A DNA stretch of 20,355 nucleotides from DASZMX01 sp035551475 (GCA_035551475.1 DASZMX010000056.1:1-20355); one strand, 5' to 3'; positions 8,003 to 17,357 are shown, numbered from the stretch's first letter. Program-made: numbers and translations. Notes: generated from the sequence alone by a model not told the origin.

Positions 8003-11000
8003 ATGAGATTTCTCCTGCTGCTGGCGTTGTTGGCCGGCGGCTCCGCCGAGGCGGGCGTCAACCTGCGCGGCTACCTCGACACGCATGACCCTTCCACGTT
8101 GATCAATTGCCACGGCGTCTATTACCAGTTTTACACCGGGCAAGGCATTCCCACCAGAAGCTCGACCGACAAAATTTTCTGGAATCCCGGCCCCTCGGTG
8201 TTCGCGCATGCGCCCGCCTGGACCACCAATGCCGCGCCGGGCTTTGACGGCACGATCTGGGCGCCCGACGTGTTTTTCTGGAATGGCCGGTATTATCTGT
8301 ATTACGCCATCTCCAGTTTTGGCAGCCAGGTTTCCGCCATCGGCCTGGCCACCAACCCCACCCTCGACCCTTCCGATTCCGCGTATCATTGGACCGATCA
8401 AGGCCCGGTGATTCAATCCGGCAACGGCTCGCCCTACAACACCATCGACCCCAGTTTTTGCTGGGACGAGACGGGGCGGCTCTGGATGTCGTTTGGCTCA
8501 TATTGGACCGGTATTTATCTGACAGAACTCGACCCCGTAACCGGCCTGCGCGTGGCTCCAAATTCCCCCACCTATCATCTGGCCTACAACAGCTCCATCG
8601 AGGCGTCCTACGTTTTTCGCCGTGGCGGCTATTACTATTTATTTGTCAACTGGGGCTCTTGCTGCTCCGGTGTCAACAGCACCTATAACATCCGCGTCGG
8701 CCGCGCCACCGTCATCACTGGCCCATACTACGACGCGCAGGGTCGGGACATGGCGTCCGGCGGCGGGTCGCTCTTCTTGGAAGGCTCGGGGAAATACACC
8801 GGCCCCGGGCATGTGGGCATTCTGCGCGAAAACGGCGTGGACTGGCTGACCTATCATTACTACGACGCCGGCGCGTGGTCGCCGGCTTACCAGGCCTTTG
8901 GCGTGTCGAAATTCGACTTGATGCCGTTGAGTTGGACGGCTGACAACTGGCCCGTGGCGCCGCACGACTGGAGCGCCATCCACAATTTCGCCCACGACGC
9001 GCGCGACGACAACAATCAATACTACGGGCTCCTCCTCAACGGCGCTTCGACCCACGACGGCGTTTTGCATCTCAATGGCGTCAATCAATACGCGCAACTT
9101 CCCGCCGGAGAAGCCTTCGCGCGCAGCTACGAGGCCGTGGTGAACTGGAATGGCGGCGCGCCGTGGCAGCGCATTTTTGATTTCGGCGTGGACACCAACC
9201 ATTGGCTTTTTCTCACGCCTTCCGACGGACAGGCCATGCAATTCGCGATTACCGACGACCGCAACTCGCGCGTGCAAACCATTGAGGCGCCCGCGAAACT
9301 GCCCTCCAACACGTGGGTGAACGTGGCCGTCACGCTGGATGGAACAAACGGCATTTTGTATCTCAACGGCGCACCCGCCGCCGTCAGCGCGATAAGTCTT
9401 TCCCCCCTTGATGTGCGCGCCCAGACCAATTACCTGGGACGCAGCCAGTGGCCGGCTGATCCTTATTTTGCCGGGCAAATCGCCAGCTTTCGCTCGTTCG
9501 CCAAAGTGTTGTCGCCGTCGGAAATCACCGCGCCCCAGCCCATCATCTCCGCGCCTGCGACCTTCAGCCCCGGAGCGGCCCTTTCGTTCAGCGGCAGCGC
9601 GCGGGATTTCATGGCGCAACCGATTGCCACAAGCGGCTTGTCCTGGACGGTGACGCTGGCGCGCGACGGCGTGACGAACGTCGTGTTCGGCCCGTCCAAT
9701 GGCGTGGCCGGCGGTTCGTTTTCCGTTCCAACCACTGTCAACTATGGAACGTACGCTGTGACACTGACCGCCACCGATGCGAGCGGCCGCAGCAACACTG
9801 CGTCGGCGTTTATCGCCGCCGCTCATCCGCCCTCCCAGCTTTCGTCGTATTATTCATTTCGCGCCGATGCCACCGATGCGAATCGGCGCTTGGACGGCGT
9901 TCTGCACGGCGGCGGCAGCATTCAATCCGATCCCACCCGCGGCAATGTCCTAAGCCTCTCGGGAAATGGCCAATACGTCAGCCTGCCGCCGGGCGCTTCG
10001 GACTTCAAAACCTTCATGGCTTGGGTCAAATGGAATGGCGGCGCGGCCTGGCAACGCATTTTCGATTTTGGCGACGACACCAATCGTTACACCGTGCTCA
10101 CGCCCATGGCGGCGAATGGGAAATTTCGCCACAACATTTCCATTGCCAGCATCCCCGGCGAAGAAATCAACGATGCCGGCGGCCCCCTCCCGGTGGGCGT
10201 CTGGACGCATGTCGCCGTCGTGATGGACGGACAAACCGGCACGCTCTACAGCAACGGCATTCCCGTCGCGACGAACTTATTCATGGATCTGACCCCGGCG
10301 GACGTCGGCGGCACGAACAATTATTTCGGCAAAAGCAATTGGCCCGATCCTTATTTTAACGGAGAGCTAAGTTCCGTGCGGCTCTTCACCACGGCATTCA
10401 CCGCGGCCCAAATAACCGCGCCCATCGGCTCCATTTCACAGCCGATTTCCGGCGCGACCTACACCCCGGGCCAGGTGATTCCTTTCGCGGGAACCGCTTC
10501 CGATTTCAATGACACCTCGCTTGCCGCCACGTCTCTGACTTGGGTGATCGAATATCACAATGGCGCCAGCACGACCGTGGTGGATACGCGCCATGGCATC
10601 GCCAGCGGATTGTTTTCGCAAGTCACGGCGGCGACTGGTTTTTATCGGTTCAATTTGGTGGCCACGGACGGTCAAGGCCGCGCGTCCACGAATTACGCCG
10701 ATGTTTTTCCGTCAGCGGCCGCCGCCAACTGGCAATCATTTTACCCTTTTGATTCCAGCGCCAACGACAGCAGCGATCTCAACAACGGCGTCTTGAAAAA
10801 CGGCGCCTCCATCGTGGCCGATCCGGCGCGCGGCAATGTGATGAATCTCAGCGGCTTCTCCCAGTATGCCGCGCTGCCCGCCGGCGTGGGTGGCTTCGAG
10901 ACTTTTTCCGGCGGCGTCTATTGGCGGGGCGGAGCGGCGTGGCAGCGAATTTTTGATTTCGGCAACGACACCGCGCATTGGGCTTTCCTGACGCCGCAGG

Positions 11001-11503
11001 ACGCATCGGGCAACGCGCAATGCTCCATCACTTCTGCCGGCGGCACGTTCGTGCAATCCATCGAGGCGCCGGGGCCTCTCCCTCTCAATGCGTGGACGCA
11101 AGTCGGCGTGGTCTTCGATGGACGGCAGGGCATCCTGTATTTCAACGGGCGCGCCGTGGCCGTCAATAATAGCGTTAACCTGTTGCCATCCGACATCGCG
11201 CCGACGAATTGCTGGCTCGGGCGCAGCCAATATCCCAGCGATCCTTACTTTCGCGGCGAAATGGACGGGGTGTTTTTGTCTTCGGCCGTGGCGCCTTTCT
11301 CCGCGTTGCTGGGCCCCATCCCGCCCGATATTTCCTTCGGCGTAACCAACGCCACGCTCACCTTGTCCTGGCCGGCATGGGACGCCGAATTTAGTTTGTA
11401 TACCGCGACCAATTTGAACGCGTGGAGTTACGTCACCCAAGGCGTCACCAGCGTGCAATTTCCCCTGAAAGACACCGCGCGCTTTTTTCAACTCAGGGAG
11501 TAA
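8003..11503 (+). CDS. Secreted GH43 arabinanase-like glycosidase with three LamG/Ig-like repeat units
   Basis: ATG at 8003 is preferred over the in-frame TTG at 7997 because it gives a clean signal peptide (MRFLLLLALLAGGSAEA), 1166 residues in all. Residues about 20-325 form a GH43 five-bladed propeller like endo-1,5-alpha-L-arabinanases: THDPS (general base D29), TGQGIPTRSSTD, WAPDVFFWNGRYYLYYAISS, NTIDPS (D149), FGSYWTGIYL and SSIEASYVF (general acid E200). Three LamG units follow, with the WNGGAPWQRIFDFG-type motif starting at 382, 677 and 974. PKD/Ig-like segments separate them, giving a repeat period of about 296 residues. The tail (about 1111-1166) ends ARFFQLRE and resembles the tail of the upstream LamG protein. 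The expected reaction is hydrolysis of alpha-1,5-arabinan; other GH43 specificities are possible. The 3' end overlaps the convergent GH2 gene by 11 bp. Confidence 0.88.
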   Translation: MRFLLLLALLAGGSAEAGVNLRGYLDTHDPSTLINCHGVYYQFYTGQGIPTRSSTDKIFWNPGPSVFAHAPAWTTNAAPGFDGTIWAPDVFFWNGRYYLYYAISSFGSQVSAIGLATNPTLDPSDSAYHWTDQGPVIQSGNGSPYNTIDPSFCWDETGRLWMSFGSYWTGIYLTELDPVTGLRVAPNSPTYHLAYNSSIEASYVFRRGGYYYLFVNWGSCCSGVNSTYNIRVGRATVITGPYYDAQGRDMASGGGSLFLEGSGKYTGPGHVGILRENGVDWLTYHYYDAGAWSPAYQAFGVSKFDLMPLSWTADNWPVAPHDWSAIHNFAHDARDDNNQYYGLLLNGASTHDGVLHLNGVNQYAQLPAGEAFARSYEAVVNWNGGAPWQRIFDFGVDTNHWLFLTPSDGQAMQFAITDDRNSRVQTIEAPAKLPSNTWVNVAVTLDGTNGILYLNGAPAAVSAISLSPLDVRAQTNYLGRSQWPADPYFAGQIASFRSFAKVLSPSEITAPQPIISAPATFSPGAALSFSGSARDFMAQPIATSGLSWTVTLARDGVTNVVFGPSNGVAGGSFSVPTTVNYGTYAVTLTATDASGRSNTASAFIAAAHPPSQLSSYYSFRADATDANRRLDGVLHGGGSIQSDPTRGNVLSLSGNGQYVSLPPGASDFKTFMAWVKWNGGAAWQRIFDFGDDTNRYTVLTPMAANGKFRHNISIASIPGEEINDAGGPLPVGVWTHVAVVMDGQTGTLYSNGIPVATNLFMDLTPADVGGTNNYFGKSNWPDPYFNGELSSVRLFTTAFTAAQITAPIGSISQPISGATYTPGQVIPFAGTASDFNDTSLAATSLTWVIEYHNGASTTVVDTRHGIASGLFSQVTAATGFYRFNLVATDGQGRASTNYADVFPSAAAANWQSFYPFDSSANDSSDLNNGVLKNGASIVADPARGNVMNLSGFSQYAALPAGVGGFETFSGGVYWRGGAAWQRIFDFGNDTAHWAFLTPQDASGNAQCSITSAGGTFVQSIEAPGPLPLNAWTQVGVVFDGRQGILYFNGRAVAVNNSVNLLPSDIAPTNCWLGRSQYPSDPYFRGEMDGVFLSSAVAPFSALLGPIPPDISFGVTNATLTLSWPAWDAEFSLYTATNLNAWSYVTQGVTSVQFPLKDTARFFQLRE

Positions 11504-13667
11504 CCAAGCCAACATCGATGTATTGGCCGCCATCGAATTGATGGCAGTGCGCCGCCACCGTGACGACTCCGGCGCGCAAAGGAGGTATGTCAAATAAAGC
11601 GTAGTCGGTGAGCCACGCCTTGGTAGCCAACGCCAGCCGTCCGTCCAGGTAAATCTCCACATCATCGTCATGATGCACGCGCAATTTGGGATGCGGCAGA
11701 TCACGTGGCACAACGACCGCGCGGCGCAACCAGATGTCGGCCGACGTCCAAGGGGTGCGGATTTCCGATTGCGCCACCACCCCGGCGCCGAAGCCAGCGG
11801 GCCCTTCCGCCCACGCGCTCGCGTCGAAATCCGGCTGCGCCCAATTCGTCGGCGGCGCCGAGAATGTGTAACGCCACATTGCCGCCGCGGGAATCAAAGG
11901 CTCGAATTTCTCGCGGCCCAGCCGTCCCGAATTCACCTCCGCAAGCCAGGCGGCGGGAAGTTTTTGCACGGCGCGATCATACGTGAGCAAGCCATTGCAT
12001 TCGGTTTCCACATCCGTCGTTTGTGTGTAAACGACCGCGTTGAGCGAGCCGTTTTCGTGCTGATCCCAGACGCGGCGCAGCAGCCGCGAATACCACGCTT
12101 GCAGCGAATATTTGTCCGGCCACATTTGGTAGCTCCAGGCATTGGACGACCAAACGTGCCCAGGTGTGACCATGCCAAGACCGCCAAATTCGCCAATGAC
12201 GCCCGCGCGCGCCGTTTCGGCCGGCGGCGCTTCCGGCTCAGGATACGTATGGACGTCGAGCACGTCGCCCGCCTGCTTGTCGGTCCAGCCGCTGGCGTTG
12301 TCCACCAGGCGGGTCGGATCAAGGTCCTTAATGCGCCGTGTCAAGCGTTCAGTGTCGTATTGGCCCCAGCCTTCATTGAACAGAACCCACTGCACGATGC
12401 TGGGATGATTGCGCAAGGCGGCGATCATTTGGCGCAATTCCTCCTCGAATTGCAGGCGGCTGGGCGGCGTGTTGTTGTTGCCGCTGGGCATATCCTGCCA
12501 AACGAGCAACCCGATCTGATCGCACCACCAATACCACCGGTCCGGCTCCACTTTGACGTGTTTGCGCACCAGGTTGAAACCGGCTTTCTTGAGAAAATGC
12601 AGGTCGGACGCCAGCGCCGCATCGGTGGGCGCCGTGTAAATGCCATCCGGCCAAAATCCCTGGTCCAGCGCGCCAATTTGCAGAATCGGCCGGTTATTGA
12701 GCACGATGCGCGGCGCGCGGCCTTCGGCTTTTTGCAGCGAAATCTTCCGCATCCCAAAATAACTGAGGACATGATCGATCACCCGCCCATCACGCGAAAT
12801 GGCCACTTCCAATCCATAAAGAAACGGATCATCCGGCGACCATAGATGCGCCGAGGAAATCGGCAGAGTCAGCGTCCCATCCGCCGGACCGTTGGTCTGG
12901 GCAACCGGCGCATCGGCGATAAAGGCGGTCGCCGCCAAAGTCACGTGAGCAGCGTCGCCGGTGAGATCGGCTTTGAGGCGAAGACAGCCCGCGGCAATAT
13001 CGGGAACCAACTCCAGTTTGACGATGGCCGTCGCGGGAACCGGCTCCAGCCACGCCGTTTGCCAAATGCCCGAGCAGGACGTGTAAAAAATGCCCTCAGG
13101 TTTGCGCGATTGTTTCCCGCGCGGCTGATCACCCTCCGTCGGATCAATGACGCGCACGATCACCTCATGCGCGCCCGACGCCGTGAGCAGCGGCGTAATA
13201 TCAAACGAAAACGGATCGTAACCGCCGGCATGATAGCCCGCCTCGTGTCCATCCACAAAAATGCGCGCCGCCCAATCCACCGCGCCGAAGTGCAGCAGGA
13301 TGCGCGACGATGGCCACGCCGCGGGAATTTCAAAGAAGCGCCGGCACCACAATTCGCTATGCTCGTCGAGCTTGCGCGTAACGCCGGACAGCGCCGACTC
13401 AATGGGAAATGGCACCAAAATCTTTCCTTCGTACTGAGGCGCATTCGTCGCCGCCACCGGCGTGATGGCATAATCCCAAAGCCCATTCAAATTCAGCCAA
13501 TTTGACCGCACCATCTGCGGGCGTGGATACTCCGGCAGCGCATTCGTCGGCGTCACGTCCGCCGCCCAGCGCGTGACCAACCGCCCTTCACCCGCCGCCG
13601 CTTGCGCGAGGAGCGCCAAGCCGAAAACCTGGCAAAATAATTTGGGCATAAGCGGAAAATGCGACAT
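11493..13667 (-). CDS. Secreted GH2-family glycosidase (beta-galactosidase/glucuronidase type)
   Basis: The 724-residue product has a GH2 sugar-binding domain (about 48-210: LNLNGLWDYA, VPFPIESALSG, YDPFSFDIT), an Ig-like middle domain (about 212-310) and a TIM barrel (about 320-575). Barrel motifs are GFNLVRKHVKVEPDRWYWW, GLLVWQDMPS, HPSIVQWVLFNEGWG with acid/base E432, and GEFGGLG with nucleophile E493. Both catalytic glutamates are present. An extra C-terminal beta-sandwich (about 590-724: WLRRAVVVP, HHDDDVEIYLDGRLAL, CHQFDGGQYIDVGL) is probably sugar-binding. A second start at 13649 (MPKLFCQVFGLALLAQAAAG) gives a more typical signal peptide and may be the true one; neither start has a clear SD. 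It is the last gene of the sensor-regulator-GH2 set, 13 bp (or 31 bp) after the regulator stop. The substrate cannot be told from sequence alone. Confidence 0.9.
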   Translation of the reverse strand: MSHFPLMPKLFCQVFGLALLAQAAAGEGRLVTRWAADVTPTNALPEYPRPQMVRSNWLNLNGLWDYAITPVAATNAPQYEGKILVPFPIESALSGVTRKLDEHSELWCRRFFEIPAAWPSSRILLHFGAVDWAARIFVDGHEAGYHAGGYDPFSFDITPLLTASGAHEVIVRVIDPTEGDQPRGKQSRKPEGIFYTSCSGIWQTAWLEPVPATAIVKLELVPDIAAGCLRLKADLTGDAAHVTLAATAFIADAPVAQTNGPADGTLTLPISSAHLWSPDDPFLYGLEVAISRDGRVIDHVLSYFGMRKISLQKAEGRAPRIVLNNRPILQIGALDQGFWPDGIYTAPTDAALASDLHFLKKAGFNLVRKHVKVEPDRWYWWCDQIGLLVWQDMPSGNNNTPPSRLQFEEELRQMIAALRNHPSIVQWVLFNEGWGQYDTERLTRRIKDLDPTRLVDNASGWTDKQAGDVLDVHTYPEPEAPPAETARAGVIGEFGGLGMVTPGHVWSSNAWSYQMWPDKYSLQAWYSRLLRRVWDQHENGSLNAVVYTQTTDVETECNGLLTYDRAVQKLPAAWLAEVNSGRLGREKFEPLIPAAAMWRYTFSAPPTNWAQPDFDASAWAEGPAGFGAGVVAQSEIRTPWTSADIWLRRAVVVPRDLPHPKLRVHHDDDVEIYLDGRLALATKAWLTDYALFDIPPLRAGVVTVAAHCHQFDGGQYIDVGLVTP

Positions 13668-13680
13668 AGATAAAGCGGTA

Positions 13681-14316
13681 TCAGCGGCGGAGGTATTTGG
13701 CCACGGCTTCGGTGCTGGAACGGACGTGCAGCTTTTCGTAGATGCGGCGGATATAGGTGCGGACGGTGTGAATGCTCACGCCCATGACGTCGGCAATCTG
13801 CTTGTAGGCGCGCCCGGCGGCGAGGCCGTCCAGCACCTGCCGTTCGCGCTCGGAAAGCTCCACGCTGGCGTCGGTGGCTTGCGGAATGGTGCGCAACAAT
13901 TCCACCACCGTGCGGGCAATGGGCGCCGACATCGGAGAGCCGCCTTCGTGGACTTCGCGAATCGCGTCCAGCAGCTTGGCCGGCGGCATGCGTTTGAGCA
14001 GATAGCCGCTCGCGCCCGCCGCCACGGCGTTGAAAATTTTGTTGGTGTCCTCGAAAACTGTCAACATAACGACTTGGGAATGCGGCAGGAGCGGCTTCAG
14101 ACGGCGGACGCATTCGATGCCGCTCATGCCGCCCAGATTGATGTCCATCAACACCACATCGGGCTTGTCGAGAATGAGGTGCTTGAGCGCCTCTTCCGCG
14201 CTGGCGTAATGACTAAGGCAGCGAAATCCCGGCGACGAGCCCACGAAGACGCCGATTTTTTCGCGCAAGGTGAGGTCGTCGTCCACGATGGAGACGGTGA
14301 TGTTTTTTTTGCTCAT
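13681..14316 (-). CDS. NarL/FixJ-family response regulator
   Basis: The 211-residue protein has a receiver domain (1-125) with acidic residues D12-D14, phospho-acceptor D58 in VVLMDINLGGMSG, T86 and K108. A LuxR-type helix-turn-helix follows (about 153-208: LSERERQVLDGLAAG, YKQIADVMGVSIHTVRTYIR, RIYEKLHVRSSTEAVAKYL). All phosphorylation residues are intact. Its start codon overlaps the stop of the upstream sensor kinase gene (ATGA, 14313-14316), so the two are translationally coupled and almost surely a cognate pair. The GH2 gene follows 13 bp downstream, making it a probable direct target and operon partner. The DNA-binding site is not known; two palindromes upstream of the sensor gene are candidates. 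Confidence 0.95.
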   Translation of the reverse strand: MSKKNITVSIVDDDLTLREKIGVFVGSSPGFRCLSHYASAEEALKHLILDKPDVVLMDINLGGMSGIECVRRLKPLLPHSQVVMLTVFEDTNKIFNAVAAGASGYLLKRMPPAKLLDAIREVHEGGSPMSAPIARTVVELLRTIPQATDASVELSERERQVLDGLAAGRAYKQIADVMGVSIHTVRTYIRRIYEKLHVRSSTEAVAKYLRR

Positions 14317-17291
14317 AACGCCGGCAGGGGAAGCACAAGGATGACGGTGGTTCCGGCGCCCGGCGCGGCTTCGACGCGGCAGGCGCCGCCGAGTTGGGCG
14401 AGGCGTTCCTTCATATTGACAATTCCATTGCGCGCCGGTTTGCCCGAGGGCGCGCCCGCGTGGTCAGGGCGGAAGCCCCGGCCTTCATCGTGGACGCGGA
14501 TGACAAACCGCGCGTCACTCTGCTCCATTTCAATGCGGACGCGCGCGGCGCCGGAATGCTTGAGGACGTTGCCCAACGCTTCTTCAAAGGCGAGAAAGAG
14601 ATTGTGCCGCGCCTCGGAGGAAAGCGGGTATTGCCGCAGGCCCTGGGCGATTTGCATTTCGAGCTCCACGCCGGTGTTTTGAAAATATTCGTCCGCATAA
14701 TGGCCCAAATAGGCGGCCAGGTGTTCGAGCGTGTCGTTTTGCGGATTCACGGCCCAGACAATTTCATCGAGAGTTTGCAGCAACTGTTGCGACGTGACCG
14801 CAATGGATTGGAGATTTTCACGCGCGGGCTCCTGGCCGCGCAGGGCAATTTCGCTCAGAAACGAAATGCGCGTCAGCTGGGAGCCGATCTCGTCGTGCAT
14901 ATTTTGGGCGATGCGCATGCGCTCCTTTTCCATGGCCTGTTGCTGGCCCAGCAGCGCGAGATTATGGCGCAGACGGCGATGCGAGATGAGCCGGACAACG
15001 GCCGCCACCATAATGATGCCCAGCAACGAATAAAGGGCAATGGCGCCGCCCGATTTCCAAGCCGGCGCGGTCAATTCAAAAGCGAACGAGTCTGGCGCTT
15101 CGCACCACACGCCATTCCCCCGCGAGGCGCGCACGCGAAAACGATACTTGCCGGGCGGCAGCCGTCCATAACGGACAAAACGCTCGGCGCCGCCATCCAC
15201 CCAATCGGCGTCAAAATTTTCTAATTGACGCTGGAAGCGGACCCGCTCCGGCGACGAAAGATCGATGGCGGTGAACCGAAATTCCAGCGAACGGGTTTGC
15301 GCGGAGAGGCGGACCGGCCCGCGCGCGAGCGGCAGCGGTTGGTCATTCAGCGTGACGCTCTCCAGGCGCACCGGCAGGGGCTGGGCGTCATCGCGCCAGG
15401 CGCGCGGATCGATTTGCAGGAGGCCGTGGGTGGAGATGAAGTAGAGCGCGCCATCGGGCCCGCGCGCGGCGCCGGGAGAGCCCGGCAATTCGAGTCCCGG
15501 CAAGCCCGGCGATTCGGTGAAAACCTGTTCGGCGCGGATTTCCGCCAGGTGCGGTCCAGCCAGATCGCGGCGTGGAATGCGCCACAATGCCCGGCTCGCG
15601 CGCACCCAAATGTTGTGGTCGCGGTCCTCGTCGATGCCATGCACATCCGTGTCGGCAAAGCCGCTGGCGGAATCAAAATGTTTGGCGAGATTCGGCCCGG
15701 CGCACGCCAGCCCGGCGCCCTCCGCGCCAATCCACAGCACGCCCTGGGAATCTTCAAAGAGCGCCCGGATGGCTTTGCCGGCGAGCGCGGCAGGCAAGGC
15801 GAGCGGCGTGATCCCGGCGTCGTCCGCCCGGCACACCCGGCCGGCCCCGCTGCCAATCCAGACACCGCCAGAAACCGCCGGGCTGACACAGGAAATGGGA
15901 GCGCCGGACGGGCCTGCGGGGGCGATGGCCTCGAGAATTTTATTGTCGGCAATTTTATGAACGAGCCCCGAGCGGCACCCCACCCAGATCGCTCCCGCCG
16001 CATCGGCGCACAGGGCGGGGATGACATTATCGGAGAGGCCATCGGCGGTGGTGAAATGCTTGACAACATTTTCGCGGAGATGATAGACGCCATCGCCGTA
16101 CGTCCCCACCCAAAGCGAGCCGTCAGGAACGGACGCGAGCGAGGCGATGAGCGGCGGAGCCCCGGCGAATGCGGCGCCGCTGGATTCCAGCCGATTGGGC
16201 GTGCCGTTGAAGAGGCCGTTTTGCATGAAGCCGGCCCACAACCGCCCCTCGGGCGTGAGCGCGATCGACGTGGCCGGTTCATCCGGCAAGCCCGAGCCCG
16301 GCCCCACCAATTGCCACGCGCGCGGCTTCATCCGAATGAGCCCGCCGCCGAACGTCCCCAGCCAGACGTCGCCCTGGTTATCCTCGCAGATGGCGCGGAC
16401 GTCGCTGGAGACGAGCCGTTCCCGGAACGAAACCGGAGCATAGGGTCCCTGCGTAAACGAAAAAATCCCCTGGCCGCTGGTGCCGATCCAGAGCTGGCCG
16501 TTCCGGCCCTCGCACAAACTCCAGATGCGGAAAGAGGCAAGATCCCCGTTGCGGAAATAATTGAAGCGCTTGCCGTCTTTTAAGTTGACAAGAAAGGTGT
16601 CGCCAAACGCCCAGAGATTGGTCTGGCTGTCTTCGTAAATGCCGAGAAATTCCGGGTTGCGCCCCAGCCCCTGGGTTTGCAGCTCAAGCGGAAAAAGCTG
16701 GCCGTCGCGCCATTCGCACATCCCTGCGCGGGTGGTGATCCAGAGGGCGCCGGAACGGGCGCCATGGACAGCGGAAACAAAATTGTCAGGGAGCCCGTCG
16801 GCCGTCGTGAATAATCTGACTTGGCCATGACTGAGCCGGGCCAGGCCGGAGCCGGCTCCGATCCAATAATCACCCGCCCGATCCTGGGCCAGGCAGGTGA
16901 TGTTGGTCGGAAGCGCGCCCGACACCGGCGTGAAGGGCACAAAGACATTGTTGGTCTGGACGAATAAACCGTGGTTGGCCGCGCCGACCCAGATCACGCC
17001 TGCGGCGTCTTCGTAAAGGGCGGTGATGGCGGGCACGGCCAAAGCGGATTCGAAACGCACGCCATCGAAACGCACCAAGCCAGACAGGGTGCCGATCCAC
17101 AAATATTGGTCGCGACTTTGCAGCAACGTCGTGACGTAGTTGTCAGGCAGGCCGTCCTCCTTGAGCCATTGGCGGCTTTGGAAATTGCGCAGGCTGGTGT
17201 CCGAGGCGGATTGCGCCGGCAGGCGAAGAGTCCCCAAGCCGCAGCCAAAAAGCAGGGCCGCGAGCAAACGCGCTGGCCGGGGAACGATCAT
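14313..17291 (-). CDS. Sensor histidine kinase with periplasmic beta-propeller and Y_Y_Y domain (HisKA_3)
   Basis: ATG at 17291 gives a signal peptide (MIVPRPARLLAALLFGCGLG, cleavage near PAQS) and 992 residues; an in-frame TTG at 17357 would only add a 22-residue non-signal extension. Residues about 35-640 contain a dozen or more Reg_prop blades (WIGTLSGL, WVGAANHGL, WIGAGSGL, WIGTSGQGI, WLGTFGGGL, WVGTYGDGV, WVGCRSGL and others), expected to form two propellers in the periplasm. A Y_Y_Y domain follows at about 662-746, then one membrane helix at about 747-769. The cytoplasmic HisKA_3 domain has H799 in RIAQNMHDEIGSQLTR. The ATPase domain has an N-box at about N908 (FEEALGNVLKH) and HDEGRGF. 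The architecture matches the sensing half of Bacteroides hybrid two-component glycan sensors, but receiver and DNA-binding parts are a separate NarL-type protein encoded next, with a 4-bp overlap. Confidence 0.93.
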   Translation of the reverse strand: MIVPRPARLLAALLFGCGLGTLRLPAQSASDTSLRNFQSRQWLKEDGLPDNYVTTLLQSRDQYLWIGTLSGLVRFDGVRFESALAVPAITALYEDAAGVIWVGAANHGLFVQTNNVFVPFTPVSGALPTNITCLAQDRAGDYWIGAGSGLARLSHGQVRLFTTADGLPDNFVSAVHGARSGALWITTRAGMCEWRDGQLFPLELQTQGLGRNPEFLGIYEDSQTNLWAFGDTFLVNLKDGKRFNYFRNGDLASFRIWSLCEGRNGQLWIGTSGQGIFSFTQGPYAPVSFRERLVSSDVRAICEDNQGDVWLGTFGGGLIRMKPRAWQLVGPGSGLPDEPATSIALTPEGRLWAGFMQNGLFNGTPNRLESSGAAFAGAPPLIASLASVPDGSLWVGTYGDGVYHLRENVVKHFTTADGLSDNVIPALCADAAGAIWVGCRSGLVHKIADNKILEAIAPAGPSGAPISCVSPAVSGGVWIGSGAGRVCRADDAGITPLALPAALAGKAIRALFEDSQGVLWIGAEGAGLACAGPNLAKHFDSASGFADTDVHGIDEDRDHNIWVRASRALWRIPRRDLAGPHLAEIRAEQVFTESPGLPGLELPGSPGAARGPDGALYFISTHGLLQIDPRAWRDDAQPLPVRLESVTLNDQPLPLARGPVRLSAQTRSLEFRFTAIDLSSPERVRFQRQLENFDADWVDGGAERFVRYGRLPPGKYRFRVRASRGNGVWCEAPDSFAFELTAPAWKSGGAIALYSLLGIIMVAAVVRLISHRRLRHNLALLGQQQAMEKERMRIAQNMHDEIGSQLTRISFLSEIALRGQEPARENLQSIAVTSQQLLQTLDEIVWAVNPQNDTLEHLAAYLGHYADEYFQNTGVELEMQIAQGLRQYPLSSEARHNLFLAFEEALGNVLKHSGAARVRIEMEQSDARFVIRVHDEGRGFRPDHAGAPSGKPARNGIVNMKERLAQLGGACRVEAAPGAGTTVILVLPLPAL

Positions 17292-17357
17292 GGCCGAGTA
17301 TATTTTTGCGGGCGCAGGTTGGGCAAGGCTGGAAGCGCGGGACTGTATACTTCCCAA

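Noticed and set aside
11670..12845. Plus-strand frame of 391 residues opposite the GH2 gene
   Set aside because: Arg/Pro/His-rich shadow of a gene whose catalytic motifs are intact on the minus strand.
15225..16583. Plus-strand frame of 452 residues opposite the sensor kinase
   Set aside because: Arg/Ala/Gly-rich shadow; the minus strand carries regular propeller motifs throughout.
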